Shown: piece by piece, positions 18,801 through 27,389 of the stretch
Layout of the letters: each line of letters opens with the position of its first letter
Position numbering within the stretch: the first letter of the stretch is position 1
Source: Candidatus Borkfalkia ceftriaxoniphila
GTDB lineage: Bacteria; Bacillota; Clostridia; Christensenellales; Borkfalkiaceae
NCBI RefSeq assembly: GCF_004134775.1
Contig: NZ_SDOZ01000002.1
Coordinates: 1,710,005-1,774,004 of the forward strand
Direction of reading: 5' to 3'
Length of the DNA stretch: 64,000 bases
The notes under the pieces: generated by a model
What the model saw: the letters and a program-made list of their open reading frames with translations, nothing else
Told to the model about the DNA's origin: nothing
The model's database searches: none
Made by a program: the position numbers and the translations under genes

Positions 18801-19019
18801 GACGGATTTACGTTCGTCGGCTGGTTTACGGACAAAGAGTGCACCAAGGAATTCGACTTTAACACGGCTGTATCCGATACCGTTACCGTCTATGCGAAAT
18901 GGGAGGCGAATCAAAGAGGATGCGGTAGCGTCGCGGCTGTTTCCGCTTCCGCGGCGGCGGCTGTCGTATTGCTGACTGTTGCGGCCGTCGCGCTCGCCAA
19001 AAAGAAAAAAGCAAGATAA
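15861..19019 (+). CDS. Secreted surface protein with InlB-type (Listeria-Bacteroides) repeats and GCGS C-terminal anchor (cluster 2)
   Basis: A 1052-residue protein with a signal peptide (cleavage near residue 35, after ASA). A beta-rich module covers about 36-335. InlB B-type repeats occur at about 344-478 and about 877-1018, with the pattern 'GxxFVGWFTDKECTKEFDFNTAVSDTVTVYAKW'. A second large beta-rich module (about 575-800, beginning NEYVRPNADGWDRNRSGG) lies between them. The tail is RGCGS, about 22 hydrophobic residues and KKKKAR, like the Big2 protein of cluster 1. There is no sortase motif. It opens the cluster 2 operon, so it is probably the glycan-capturing partner of that importer. 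The two long beta modules have no family I can name. Confidence 0.8.
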   Translation: MTKFRVKLCTLLATVFVACVMCGVCMFTFADGASAAAVDENGWNTQVTRGDAKADVGHSVGDDGYSTFTDLQNGDKITFSEAVKIPFQDVFGSGKQLSNQIPFRLDIKGKGTGNIKWVVSAKKLATVDPSTGERTYSDTIVDMYWGTMEIGGASLVAAGGVNNGFNGKQVAAGQPVSFIFDKFSAIGGEIRYPETNSGISKAFTMGGGEYQQCCLNDETDTLGVWYGPDEAYITIVAEGDGIESIAVNLSHGLTFSGIDDSWNWSGFEEGYAISLDGSSNIYKENLYNICVFKNVLTRFALASGTDRMPYVTIGGTRVDIDTDGFYSFTLPSSATSGQVSVSKGDFTVSYMHGETKLLDTVLKSGDKAYDKDIAIAGKRITGWYADAALTQAFDFNTALTADTTLYAKTVDVLVVNFKDGDEVLSFQNIDDGAKAVQPADPEKEGMTFIGWFTAPDGKTAFDFDKAITGTTDVYAVFGYNVTAKVLGFNGKNANTQTAVVPVMNGGKITEEMMPSFGQITGFPEYTNIELVWYTDATMAEKVNFGANGVTVEGPLTFIAAIKDKDIEIANEYVRPNADGWDRNRSGGKDADGNVLTANQTLAPNSKYGSAEAMKSVDGYSDINIDYVGYIANTRKFDVTKDIYLSYTLDSKNESANDKDGPKHEQKHFFVGMFNSLTGALINQGQMHETNFGSIAVFGHRVNTEVQANDTMGAGKINVLTGGSSEKNSFTYEEGKPVDLKITIGTDNTKIYQLKEGNWVEIATMDATQKMFPDGMYLVLETTRITWLSARASQVSTVTKGAVSNGTFTIDTAEAATGLLSGERVYFTATPAEGYQFSEEGVFADGAKVSVGYDETKKSYYFNMPFGASEVTVKFSVPVTFMADGKEVNEKLYVLAGEIIDEFDVDAAPEKTGHSFAGWFEDEALTKAFDFENTVVSQATTLYAKYDANQYTITFMDGENKYKTATAAYGDKFVAPEVPEKDGFTFVGWFTDKECTKEFDFNTAVSDTVTVYAKWEANQRGCGSVAAVSASAAAAVVLLTVAAVALAKKKKAR

Positions 19020-19053
19020 TCAGAAAAGAGTTCAAAGTTAAAATCGCACCCCC

Positions 19054-19107
19054 GTTCATTCCCGCCGCATCTCTCGTTTATCCGATGAGATGCGGGACGG
19101 GATGAAC
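19054..19107 (+). terminator. Large hairpin between surface-protein and solute-binding genes (cluster 2)
   Basis: GTTCATTCCCGCCGCATCTC at 19054-19073 pairs, with one bulge on each side, with the stretch ending GGGATGAAC at 19107, leaving a loop of about 13 bases. No T-tract follows. As in cluster 1, a strong hairpin lies immediately downstream of the surface-protein gene, which suggests transcript processing or partial termination to set relative levels. Confidence 0.5.
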
Positions 19108-19136
19108 GCATATTCACCCGATAAAGGAGAAAAAGT

Positions 19137-20609
19137 TTGAAAAAAATTATTACGGTTATCTTAACGGTCATTCTTGCGCTGAGCATGTTCACCGCATGCG
19201 ATTTCCGTCCGGGCGGCGGAGGCGGCGAAGGGAATCAGGAGATGCTCGGCAACATCGTGCTCAATCCCGATTCCGGCTTCGAAGGTACTTTAAAAATTGC
19301 CGCGCCCGACGTTGCGAGTCACAGAAACGCACTGAACGCGTTTATCGGATCGTTTCAGAAAAAATATCCCAAAATCAAGGTGGAACCCACCTATCTTGAC
19401 TTGAACGGTTACAAGGCGTCGATCGGCCGCGTCGCGGCTGCGTCTATGAAGGATCCCGCCAATATGTACGATATTTTTTGGCTGGACCAGAATTATATCA
19501 ACGAGTGGATCGATCTTGACATCCTTTCGCCCCTCGAATCTCTGATGGATGCGGATGAGTCGATCGATGAGGAGGATCTGAATGCGCAGATGCTGAAAGT
19601 TTCTTCTGTAAACGACAAACTGTACATGATGCCCCGCGATTACAATCAGGTCGTCATGTATTATAATAAGGCAATGTTCAAAGCCGCCAAGGTTGACTAT
19701 CCCACCGATGAGATGACGGGCGAGGAATTCAAGGCGATGTGCGAAAAACTCGCCACCAATATTGCAAAACTCGACGATAAAACCAACGATTACGGCGCCG
19801 TGTATGCGGATGTGTGCAATTATATCGTGGACTGCAACGTCGCGTGGAGTTCGCTCGATTACCCTTTGGTGAAATCGTTCGGCGGCAGCGTCGTCAACGA
19901 ACAGGGCGAAGTCGTATTCGACAGCCCCGAAACTACCGCGGCGATTCAATATTGGGGAGATCTGGTCAACACAAAGGTCGGAGGGATCGCCTTAGCGATC
20001 GATCTGACTACGGGCGCCGACAGAAACGGCGTACAGTTCCGTATGCAGCAATCTCCCATTTACCTGCACGCGCGCGCGGTCATGAGCGATATCCTGAATG
20101 AAGAAACGATGGGCGGACAGACCTACCTCGGCATCGGGAACAACAATCTCGGCGTGGCGGCGTTGCCCAACTTCGGCGGCGAATACGCGGTAGGCGCGGG
20201 GTGCAGCGGCTATGCCATGTACAAAAATTGCGCGCACGGCACGGAAGCATGGCAGTTTTTGAAACACGTCGTCAGTATCGAGGGACAGAACGCCTATTCC
20301 GAAACGGGCGACTGCGTACCCGTACGCACCAGTCTTTTGACCGACCCAACCGCGACCTGGCGCACCTGCCTGCCCGAAAAACTGGGTTCCGATTTCAATC
20401 ACGACGCGTTTATCTACAAAATGGACGAGGCCGCGTGCTCAGTAAACGACTTTTATCCCTACGTGCCCTTTGCCGCGCAGGCGTACGTGACCGCACGTAT
20501 CGAAGAAGCGTTCAAGTCGTGTATTTCGGGCTCCACGGCCAACTTCCCCTGGAATCTGAAAGCGGCGGCGGACAAAATGGTGTCGGATATCAAGACTGCC
20601 AACGGCTGA
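19137..20609 (+). CDS. Extracellular sugar-binding lipoprotein of an ABC importer (cluster 2)
   Basis: A 490-residue lipoprotein (lipobox FTAC near residue 20, then a Gly-rich linker). It resembles family 1 solute-binding proteins: 'FIGSFQKKYPKIKVEPTYLD', NKAMFKAAKVDYPTDEMTGEEF and C-terminal 'TARIEEAFKSCISG'. The start is TTG at 19137, preceded by AAAGGAG (19125-19131). An ATG start is not available in frame before the signal peptide. It is clearly distinct in sequence from the cluster 1 binder, so the two importers probably take up different glycans. Confidence 0.88.
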   Translation: MKKIITVILTVILALSMFTACDFRPGGGGGEGNQEMLGNIVLNPDSGFEGTLKIAAPDVASHRNALNAFIGSFQKKYPKIKVEPTYLDLNGYKASIGRVAAASMKDPANMYDIFWLDQNYINEWIDLDILSPLESLMDADESIDEEDLNAQMLKVSSVNDKLYMMPRDYNQVVMYYNKAMFKAAKVDYPTDEMTGEEFKAMCEKLATNIAKLDDKTNDYGAVYADVCNYIVDCNVAWSSLDYPLVKSFGGSVVNEQGEVVFDSPETTAAIQYWGDLVNTKVGGIALAIDLTTGADRNGVQFRMQQSPIYLHARAVMSDILNEETMGGQTYLGIGNNNLGVAALPNFGGEYAVGAGCSGYAMYKNCAHGTEAWQFLKHVVSIEGQNAYSETGDCVPVRTSLLTDPTATWRTCLPEKLGSDFNHDAFIYKMDEAACSVNDFYPYVPFAAQAYVTARIEEAFKSCISGSTANFPWNLKAAADKMVSDIKTANG

Positions 20610-20629
20610 TTGATTAAAGGAAGGCTTTC

Positions 20630-21592
20630 ATGTTAGAAAAGGTGCAAACGGTTGCAAAGCCGCGCGCGGGGCGCGCGGGCGGACCCAATCACGGCAATAA
20701 GTTTTTCAAATGGCTCAAAAAAGATTACGGCTGTTATCTGTTTTTACTGCCTGTAATTCTGGGATTCTTCATCTTCACGGTCTATCCCGTGATCTCGTCG
20801 CTCTTGTACAGTTTTACCGATTATAACGGGATTTTCTTTTCCAAGATCGGCGCTTTCAACTTCGCGAAACTGTTCGACCCGAGCGAGAACGGTCTGTTCA
20901 AGGGCGTGGCGTTTTCTTTCGGGATCACGTTTTTGTGGGCGATCATTTCGATCCCGCTCGGCATGGTCCTCTCGTTCATGGTCGCGCTGCTCGTCAACCG
21001 CGAAGTGAAGGGGGTGGGCGTATTCCGCCTTCTCTATTATATGCCCACCATTATCCCCGGCATCGCCATGTCTTTTATCTGGGCGGACGTATTCCGCGAG
21101 GCGGGGCTTGCCAATCAACTGCTCCTGACGCTGGGGCTCCCGACGAGTAAATTTCTGGAAGGAGAGAACACCGCTCTCGCCACGTTGATATTAACGGGCG
21201 TGTGGGGCATCGGCGGCAATATCATCATGTGGCTGGCGGCTCTTCGCAACATCGGACCCGAACTGTACGAGGCGGCCAGTTTGGACGGCGCGGGGTACTT
21301 TACCAAATTGTTCCGCATCACGATTCCCATGTCCACGCCCATGATCTTCTACAATCTCATCAACGCGCTCATCGCGGCGATGCAGGCGTTCGACGTCTAC
21401 GCGATGGTCGGGCGGGGACCGAACGACTGTCTGTATTTTATCAGTATCCGCATATACGAAACGGCGTTCGGCGGCAGCAACCAATACGGACTCGCCTGCT
21501 CGCTCGGCTGGCTGATGTTCATCGTCATCGCGGCGCTCACGCTCGTCATGTTCAAGACCAATAAATGGGTGAATTACGGGGAGGGCGAATAA
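20630..21592 (+). CDS. Sugar ABC permease, MalF/UgpA type (cluster 2)
   Basis: A 320-residue membrane protein. After a basic cytosolic N-terminus of about 38 residues come six helices, with the EAA loop ELYEAASLDGAGYFTKLFRI in the fourth cytosolic loop. Length and layout are standard, unlike its propeller-fused counterpart at 6427-8382. AAAGGAAGG lies upstream. The next permease starts two bases after this gene ends. Confidence 0.92.
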   Translation: MLEKVQTVAKPRAGRAGGPNHGNKFFKWLKKDYGCYLFLLPVILGFFIFTVYPVISSLLYSFTDYNGIFFSKIGAFNFAKLFDPSENGLFKGVAFSFGITFLWAIISIPLGMVLSFMVALLVNREVKGVGVFRLLYYMPTIIPGIAMSFIWADVFREAGLANQLLLTLGLPTSKFLEGENTALATLILTGVWGIGGNIIMWLAALRNIGPELYEAASLDGAGYFTKLFRITIPMSTPMIFYNLINALIAAMQAFDVYAMVGRGPNDCLYFISIRIYETAFGGSNQYGLACSLGWLMFIVIAALTLVMFKTNKWVNYGEGE

Positions 21593-21593
21593 G

Positions 21594-22484
21594 ATGAAAG
21601 AAATTCCGATCTCATCGCACGAGTTTTTGCGAAGAAGCCGTTCCCGCAAAAAATTGCGCGAAACAATCGTTCTCGTCGCGAAATTTTTCGTGATGGTCCT
21701 GCTCGCGCTCTTTCTTCTGTTTCCCTATATCTTTATGGTTTCCAAGAGCCTGATGAACCTCGTGGACGCGAACGCGCCGACGCCCATGCTGTTCCCGAAG
21801 TCGGGGGTGTATTTTTCCAATTATAAAATATTTCTGGAATACTGGACGTACTTTCAAAATTCCTTGATCGTCGTTCTCATCAACGGAATATTTATCCCGC
21901 TTACGGGCTTTATGGCGGCTTATCCTTTCGCGCGCCGAAATTTCAAGGGCAAGAACGCCATGTTCATGATCATGATGAGCACGGTCATGCTGCCGGGCGC
22001 GGTGGTCATGGTGCCGACGTACGTCATGTTCAACGCGTTCGGGCTGGTGGACAATCTCGCCTCGCAGTGGGTGACCGCCTTTTTCGGCGGCGGCGCCATG
22101 AACATTTTCCTCATGATCCAGTTTTTGCGCGCCATTCCGCGCGATTACGACAACGCCGCCACCATCGACGGCGCGAATATGTTCCAGATTTTCCTGTATA
22201 TCATGCTGCCGATGTGTAAAAACGTGCTGTTGTTTATCGGCATCAGCACAGTCATCGGGCGTTGGTCGGATTTTCAGGGGCCGCTCATTTATTTAACGAC
22301 GCTGGAAAAGATGACCATTGCGGTCGCCTTCTATAAACAGTTCAGTTCTTCGGGCGCCGCGGCGATCTTCTCCAACGCGAAAATGGCGATGGCGGTATGT
22401 ATGACGTTCCTGCCGATGGCGCTCTATCTGATCTTCCAGAAACAGATGATCGGGGGCATCAAGATCGGCGGTCTTAAAGGATAG
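21594..22484 (+). CDS. Sugar ABC permease, MalG/UgpE type (cluster 2)
   Basis: A 296-residue membrane protein with six helices after a basic N-terminus (RRSRSRKKLRE). The ATPase-coupling loop is DYDNAATIDGANMFQIFLYI. It is tightly linked to the preceding permease and followed after 8 bases by a GH71/99-like gene with its own AGGAGG. As in cluster 1, no ATPase gene is present. Confidence 0.92.
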   Translation: MKEIPISSHEFLRRSRSRKKLRETIVLVAKFFVMVLLALFLLFPYIFMVSKSLMNLVDANAPTPMLFPKSGVYFSNYKIFLEYWTYFQNSLIVVLINGIFIPLTGFMAAYPFARRNFKGKNAMFMIMMSTVMLPGAVVMVPTYVMFNAFGLVDNLASQWVTAFFGGGAMNIFLMIQFLRAIPRDYDNAATIDGANMFQIFLYIMLPMCKNVLLFIGISTVIGRWSDFQGPLIYLTTLEKMTIAVAFYKQFSSSGAAAIFSNAKMAMAVCMTFLPMALYLIFQKQMIGGIKIGGLKG

Positions 22485-22492
22485 GAGGTAAG

Positions 22493-24397
22493 ATGAGAAT
22501 TTTCAAAAAATGCGCCGCGTTTTTCTTTGCGCTGATCATGGCTTTATCTTTGTTCGGATGCGACGGTTCGGGTTCTCCCGAGCCGCCTGCGCCTGCAAAG
22601 GATACGCAGAAAGAGGTCAACGACGCGCTTTCGACACTGGACGACGAACAGTTTACGCTCGCGCAGATGAACGGCACGGACGCTTTGGGGCGCAAGGTGA
22701 GCGCGACCGCGGGACAGAACGAAAAATACGTCGGTATGTTCTATTTCGTCGCCAACGGCTACCACACGGATAAAATTTACGACATCACCAAACTGTTGGA
22801 ACAGTTTCCCGACAGGACCGTCTACACCAGTCCCATCACCGCGATCTCGACGGGGCCGACCAGCGAATACTACGACCCTTCGCTCAGTCCCGAAGAATTG
22901 GCGCACTATTGGGGCGAACCGCTCTACGGCTATTATTGCAGCGAAGATCCCTGGGTTTTGAGAAAACATCTGGAACTTTTCGCCTATGCGGATATCGATT
23001 TTCTGTATTTGGATTACACGAATAACATTATTTATCCCGAGGCGACGAAAGCCCTTCTGGATGCAATTTTAGATATGCAGAAAGAGGGTTACGACGTGCC
23101 GCAGGTCACGTTCTTTTTGAGCGGCATGGATCCGGGCGGCGCGGCATATACGATGGCGAGCGTGGTATCCACGTATTTCAGCGGCAGCAATTTGAAAAAA
23201 TACGAATCCTGCTGGTTCCGCGCGGACGAAACGATGAACCCCTCGCAAAAGCCTCTGCTCGTGGGCAACTGGTCGAATTGCGAAGAGGAATACAAGGATA
23301 TGTTCTGGCTGAAATATATACAATGGCCTGGTCAGATATTCAACGCCGACGCCATCCCCTGGATGGACTGGAACGTATATCAGAAAAACCATAACGGCAT
23401 CATGAACGTTTCCGTATCGCAGGGAGGAGAGGCTTCCAGCGAGGCGTATTTCAATCCCAAAGCCGATTACCGCGCGCGCGGTTGGAAACCCGAATTGGGC
23501 CTCGACCACGGCGCGGACGACGAGAGCGTGCTGCGCGGCGATAATTTCGATTATCAATGGAACAACGTGTTCGAATCGGAAACGGAAGTGAACATGGTCA
23601 CCGTCACGGGCTGGAACGAGTGGATCGTGCGCAAACTTCCGCCCGACGATCCCGCAAGTTCCGTATCCGACCGCGGTATGTACGTGGACAGTTTCAACAT
23701 GGCGTACTCGCGCGACGCGGAAATGATGGCGGGCGGCTACGGGGACAATTATTATATGCAACTCGTGGAGAATATCCGCAGATTCAAGGGCATCACCGTC
23801 GAGGAAAGCGACAACGTGGCGCTCTTCGAACAGACCTCCATCGATATCGACGATCTTTCTTCCTGGGATAAAGTTTCGCGCAAATACCTCGATCTGGGCG
23901 TTTCCACGATCGCGCGGAACTATCAGTCGGTCGATCCGTCGCTCGTGTACGAGGACGATACAGCCCGCAACGACATCGAATCGCTCAAAATCGCAAACGA
24001 TGCGCAAAATCTGTACGTTGCCGTCACCTGCAAGAGCGATATCGAAGAATATAACGGCAAGGACGAAAACTGGATGAATCTGTACCTGTCCTGCGGCGGC
24101 GCGGGCTGGCAGGGTTACGACTTTATCGTGGGGCGCTCGTTTCACGGAAAGAAAGCGAGCGTGCAGTCGCTCTCCGCGGACGGAAAAGCGACGGACAAGG
24201 GCGAGGCAAATTTTGCCGTTTCGGGCAACACCGTCGTTTACAGCATTCCCTTAAACCTTTTGGGCGTAACGTCAAAGACGACAATCGGCGTGAAAGCAAC
24301 GGATAATTTGCAGAAACTGTGCGACGCGGACGAATTTTACACGCACGGAGACAGCGCGCCGATGGGGCGGCTCAATTACGCGTATAAAATCGCATGA
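22493..24397 (+). CDS. GH71/99-like lipoprotein glycoside hydrolase with C-terminal CBM9-like domain (copy 3)
   Basis: A 634-residue lipoprotein (lipobox LFGC near residue 23). It shares with the cluster 1 copies HYWGEPLYGYY, 'DPWVLRKHLELFAYADIDFL', an aromatic-rich centre and GWNEW at 373-377. The C-terminal beta-sandwich (about 455-634) contains NDIESLKIANDAQNLYVAV and ends GDSAPMGRLNYAYKIA. It is most like its immediate neighbour (copy 4), with the same final eight residues. The role is probably extracellular polysaccharide cleavage feeding the adjacent importer. The family assignment rests on motifs. Confidence 0.65.
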   Translation: MRIFKKCAAFFFALIMALSLFGCDGSGSPEPPAPAKDTQKEVNDALSTLDDEQFTLAQMNGTDALGRKVSATAGQNEKYVGMFYFVANGYHTDKIYDITKLLEQFPDRTVYTSPITAISTGPTSEYYDPSLSPEELAHYWGEPLYGYYCSEDPWVLRKHLELFAYADIDFLYLDYTNNIIYPEATKALLDAILDMQKEGYDVPQVTFFLSGMDPGGAAYTMASVVSTYFSGSNLKKYESCWFRADETMNPSQKPLLVGNWSNCEEEYKDMFWLKYIQWPGQIFNADAIPWMDWNVYQKNHNGIMNVSVSQGGEASSEAYFNPKADYRARGWKPELGLDHGADDESVLRGDNFDYQWNNVFESETEVNMVTVTGWNEWIVRKLPPDDPASSVSDRGMYVDSFNMAYSRDAEMMAGGYGDNYYMQLVENIRRFKGITVEESDNVALFEQTSIDIDDLSSWDKVSRKYLDLGVSTIARNYQSVDPSLVYEDDTARNDIESLKIANDAQNLYVAVTCKSDIEEYNGKDENWMNLYLSCGGAGWQGYDFIVGRSFHGKKASVQSLSADGKATDKGEANFAVSGNTVVYSIPLNLLGVTSKTTIGVKATDNLQKLCDADEFYTHGDSAPMGRLNYAYKIA

Positions 24398-24414
24398 ATC
24401 AGGGAGGGAGATCC

Positions 24415-26310
24415 ATGAAAAAATTTCTTGCCTTAATTCTTTCGGCGCTGCTCGCTGCGGGACTGTGCGGCTGCGCGCCGTCGGGCGGCGGCGACGATCC
24501 GCCGGGCGGTCAGATATCCGCGGAGCAAAAAGAACTCAACGAAATGCTGGCTGCGCTTTCCGAAGAGGAATTCACCTATTCGCAACTCATGGGAACGGAC
24601 AGTCTCGGCAGGCGCGTCGAGCCGACCGCGGGCGTCGAAAACAAATACGTCGGCATCTTCTATTTCGTCAACCTCGGCGCGAGCGGTCATAACAAGATCT
24701 ACGACATTTCCAAATTGTTGGAACGATACGGCAGCGAAACGGAGAACAATCCGCTCTTCGCCCTTCCCGACAGCGCCGCGTACGATGCGGAGATCAGCCC
24801 GTACACTTCCTTTCATTACTGGGGCGAGCCGCTTTACGGCTACTATAAGTCGGAGGACGAGTGGGTGATACGCCGCCATATGGAGTTATTCATGCAGGCG
24901 GGCATCGATTTTCTGTATCTGGATTATTCCAATTCCACCTACGAATATTCGACTGCCGTGCAGGCGATTTTGAAAGTCATTCTGGAATTGCAGGAAGAAG
25001 GGTATGAAAACGTGCCCCTTCTCACCTTTATGCTTCCCGACAACGAGTCGGACAGCGCGGCGAAAGTTTCCTCGCTCTACGAAAACTGGTACACCGATTC
25101 CAAATACAAAACCTGTTGGTTCCGCGGCGACAGGGAGATCAATCCCGCGTATAAACCCATGGTCGTCGGGCATTTTTCCAAGGTCACGGACGAAAAGATC
25201 CAAAAAAATCTGTGGCTCAAAGAGATGCAGTGGCCTTCGGACTCCGCGGACGAAAACTCTTTTCCTTGGATCGAATGGAACGAGGCGGGCACGAGCCAGC
25301 CGAATCACGGCGGCACGATGAATGTTTCCGTCGCGCAGCACGTGCGCTCCTGGTCGAGCACGAGTTATCTCGACAGTTTGAAGGGCGGGCACAGTTACGC
25401 ATACCGCGCGCGGGGCTGGACGGAGAACGAACCGAACGAATACGGCGTCGATCCCGACAACGTGCTTGCGGGCACCAATTTCGAGTTTCAGTGGAAAAAC
25501 GCTTTAAACGCGAAAGACGATCTGAACATGGTCACGATCACGGGCTGGAACGAGTGGGCGGCGCCCAAGATCAGTTACTCCACTTCGTATGCGGTGTTCA
25601 ACGACCTGTTCAACTGCGCTTTTTCGCGCGATGCGGAGATGATGAAGGGCGGCTACGGTGACAACTACTATATGCAGATCGCCCGCAACGTGCGGAATTT
25701 CAAGGGGAAATCGGTAAACAATACCGATAACGTGGCGCTCTTCGAAAAGGCGTCCGTCGCTTCCGCCGCAGACGTTTCCGCGCTTCCCGCCGTGTTTTGC
25801 GACGTCGGCGCGGACGCCGCGCCGCGCACGTCCTTTTCGGTAGGCGATATTTACGATTATACTGACCGCACCGACCGCAACAATATCGTAAAAGTTTTGA
25901 TCGGCAACGACGAAAATAATCTGTACGTCGCCGTGATTTGCAAGGAGAAGATCACCGAGCGCGCGGGAAACGACGAAAACTGGATGAACGTCTATCTTTC
26001 CTGCGGCGGGAAGGGCTGGGAGAATTACGATTTCGTCGTCGGCCGCGGCATGGAAGGCAACAGCGCGCGCGTGGAGAAATTCACGGGCGTCGGCAGTGCG
26101 GCGAGCGCCGTCGGAAACGCGGTCTGTTCGGTTTCCGATAAGACCGTGCTTTACCAAATCCCGCTCTCCTTGCTCGGCGTCAGGGAGCATACCGTCGTCG
26201 GCGTCAAAGCGACCGACAATCTGCAAAAATTCGGAGATATCGACGATTTCTACTATTCGGGCGACAGCGCGCCCCTCGGCAGGCTCAATTACGCATATAA
26301 AATCGCATAA
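24415..26310 (+). CDS. GH71/99-like lipoprotein glycoside hydrolase with C-terminal CBM9-like domain (copy 4)
   Basis: A 631-residue lipoprotein. ATG 24415 is preferred over the in-frame ATG at 24394 because GGGAGGGAG lies just before it and the signal peptide (MKKFLALILSALLAAGLCGC) starts there. The motifs are HYWGEPLYGYY, 'EWVIRRHMELFMQAGIDFLYL' and GWNEW at 377-381, with a C-terminal CBM9-like sandwich ending GRLNYAYKIA. The longer in-frame start would overlap copy 3 by four bases. It is a tandem duplicate of copy 3, and the two have diverged substantially in the middle of the protein. Confidence 0.65.
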   Translation: MKKFLALILSALLAAGLCGCAPSGGGDDPPGGQISAEQKELNEMLAALSEEEFTYSQLMGTDSLGRRVEPTAGVENKYVGIFYFVNLGASGHNKIYDISKLLERYGSETENNPLFALPDSAAYDAEISPYTSFHYWGEPLYGYYKSEDEWVIRRHMELFMQAGIDFLYLDYSNSTYEYSTAVQAILKVILELQEEGYENVPLLTFMLPDNESDSAAKVSSLYENWYTDSKYKTCWFRGDREINPAYKPMVVGHFSKVTDEKIQKNLWLKEMQWPSDSADENSFPWIEWNEAGTSQPNHGGTMNVSVAQHVRSWSSTSYLDSLKGGHSYAYRARGWTENEPNEYGVDPDNVLAGTNFEFQWKNALNAKDDLNMVTITGWNEWAAPKISYSTSYAVFNDLFNCAFSRDAEMMKGGYGDNYYMQIARNVRNFKGKSVNNTDNVALFEKASVASAADVSALPAVFCDVGADAAPRTSFSVGDIYDYTDRTDRNNIVKVLIGNDENNLYVAVICKEKITERAGNDENWMNVYLSCGGKGWENYDFVVGRGMEGNSARVEKFTGVGSAASAVGNAVCSVSDKTVLYQIPLSLLGVREHTVVGVKATDNLQKFGDIDDFYYSGDSAPLGRLNYAYKIA

Positions 26311-26312
26311 CG

Positions 26313-26347
26313 AAAAGCCCCGTACCGAAATGTCGGTACGGGGCTTT
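26313..26347. terminator. Bidirectional terminator between convergent genes
   Basis: AAAAGCCCCGTACCG and CGGTACGGGGCTTTTT form a long stem around a short AAATGT loop, with A-tract and T-tract on either side. It ends the cluster 2 operon and, on the minus strand, the glycyl radical enzyme operon. Confidence 0.92.
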
Positions 26348-26348
26348 T

Positions 26349-27389
26349 TCAGTTTTTACATACGGCGATCTGTATAGAACTTTCCGAAGAAATAAAATAT
26401 TTATCCGCGGCGCAGGCGGGCAAAAAGAAATAATCGCCTCTTTTCAGTTGTTCGCCGTAATTTTCGCCCCGAATCATGCCTTCGCCTTCGAGGACGACGC
26501 ACAGGGCGGGCGCGCGGCCGAGCGTTTCTTTTCCCCGCGTGATCGACAGGCGCTCTACCGAAAAACAGGGCGTGTCTTTTTCGCCGATCAAAGATTCCCA
26601 AAGCGCGGCATTTGTTTTTCGGATGATTTTCGGGCGTTTTTTCGCGCGCAGAGCGACGTCGGTCCCGCATGACCCGAAGTCGAAACAGTCGAGCGCCTCG
26701 TCTTTTTTCAGTCCCAGATACATTTCCCGCTCGTTTAAAAGATAGTCGCCGCACCAATATTCGGGCTGGATGGTAAAATCGGTCGGCTCCTGCACTTCGA
26801 GGATCAGGCATCCCGCGCCGATCGCGTGCACCGTGCGCGCGGGGATGAGATAGACGTCGCCCTCTCGTACCTCTACGCGGTTCAGATAGGGGAGCATCGC
26901 GTCGGGGGCTGTTTTCGTTTGCTCCGCGAGTTCGGAAAATCTTTCTTTGGAAATTTTTCGTCCGAACCCGAGATAAATACACGCATCGGGACGCGTTTTC
27001 AGGATCAGCCACATTTCCGTCTTGCCGAACGTGCTATTTAGATATTTTTCCGAAAACGCCCTGTCGGGGTGCGTCTGCACGGGCAGCCGTTCGGCGCTGT
27101 CGAGCACCTTCACGAGCACGTCGAAACGGTTGTTTTCTCCGAACAGCAGTTCGGGACGGCGTGCGGCAAGTTCCGCAAAGGAAACGTTTTCGCCGCGCAC
27201 GACGGACAGACCTTCGCCGTCCTCTTTGTCCATCGCACGCACAAGGCTTCCCACCCATTCTTCGGGTTTGCGGGAATCCTTCGGCTCGTCGCCGAAAAAG
27301 TCGTGGAATAAAAGTCCGCCGCGGTACACGCGGCTCACGCGGTTGCGCTCGAAAAACAGGGGGCGCGTACAGAGTTTTGTATCTTCCAT
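26349..27389 (-). CDS. manA: Class I mannose-6-phosphate isomerase homologue
   Basis: A 346-residue cupin-type isomerase that would interconvert mannose 6-phosphate and fructose 6-phosphate, or a related aldose/ketose phosphate. The zinc ligands are visible in VQTHPD, KTEMW and the VHAIGAG segment. The reading frame stays open upstream to 27761, but that part overlaps the kinase and has no homology, so it is rejected. Two adjacent start codons exist (27392 and 27389) in an ATGATG that overlaps the kinase stop. GAGGAG is spaced better for 27389. It is the last gene of the four-gene operon, so it probably brings a sugar phosphate from that pathway into glycolysis. Confidence 0.85.
   Translation of the reverse strand: MEDTKLCTRPLFFERNRVSRVYRGGLLFHDFFGDEPKDSRKPEEWVGSLVRAMDKEDGEGLSVVRGENVSFAELAARRPELLFGENNRFDVLVKVLDSAERLPVQTHPDRAFSEKYLNSTFGKTEMWLILKTRPDACIYLGFGRKISKERFSELAEQTKTAPDAMLPYLNRVEVREGDVYLIPARTVHAIGAGCLILEVQEPTDFTIQPEYWCGDYLLNEREMYLGLKKDEALDCFDFGSCGTDVALRAKKRPKIIRKTNAALWESLIGEKDTPCFSVERLSITRGKETLGRAPALCVVLEGEGMIRGENYGEQLKRGDYFFLPACAADKYFISSESSIQIAVCKN

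Noticed and set aside
16716..18914. Long open frame of 732 codons on the minus strand inside the InlB-repeat surface protein gene
   Set aside because: It is antisense to a protein with clear signal peptide, repeats and anchor. It has no ribosome binding site or recognisable domain. Long antisense frames are common in this codon-biased DNA.
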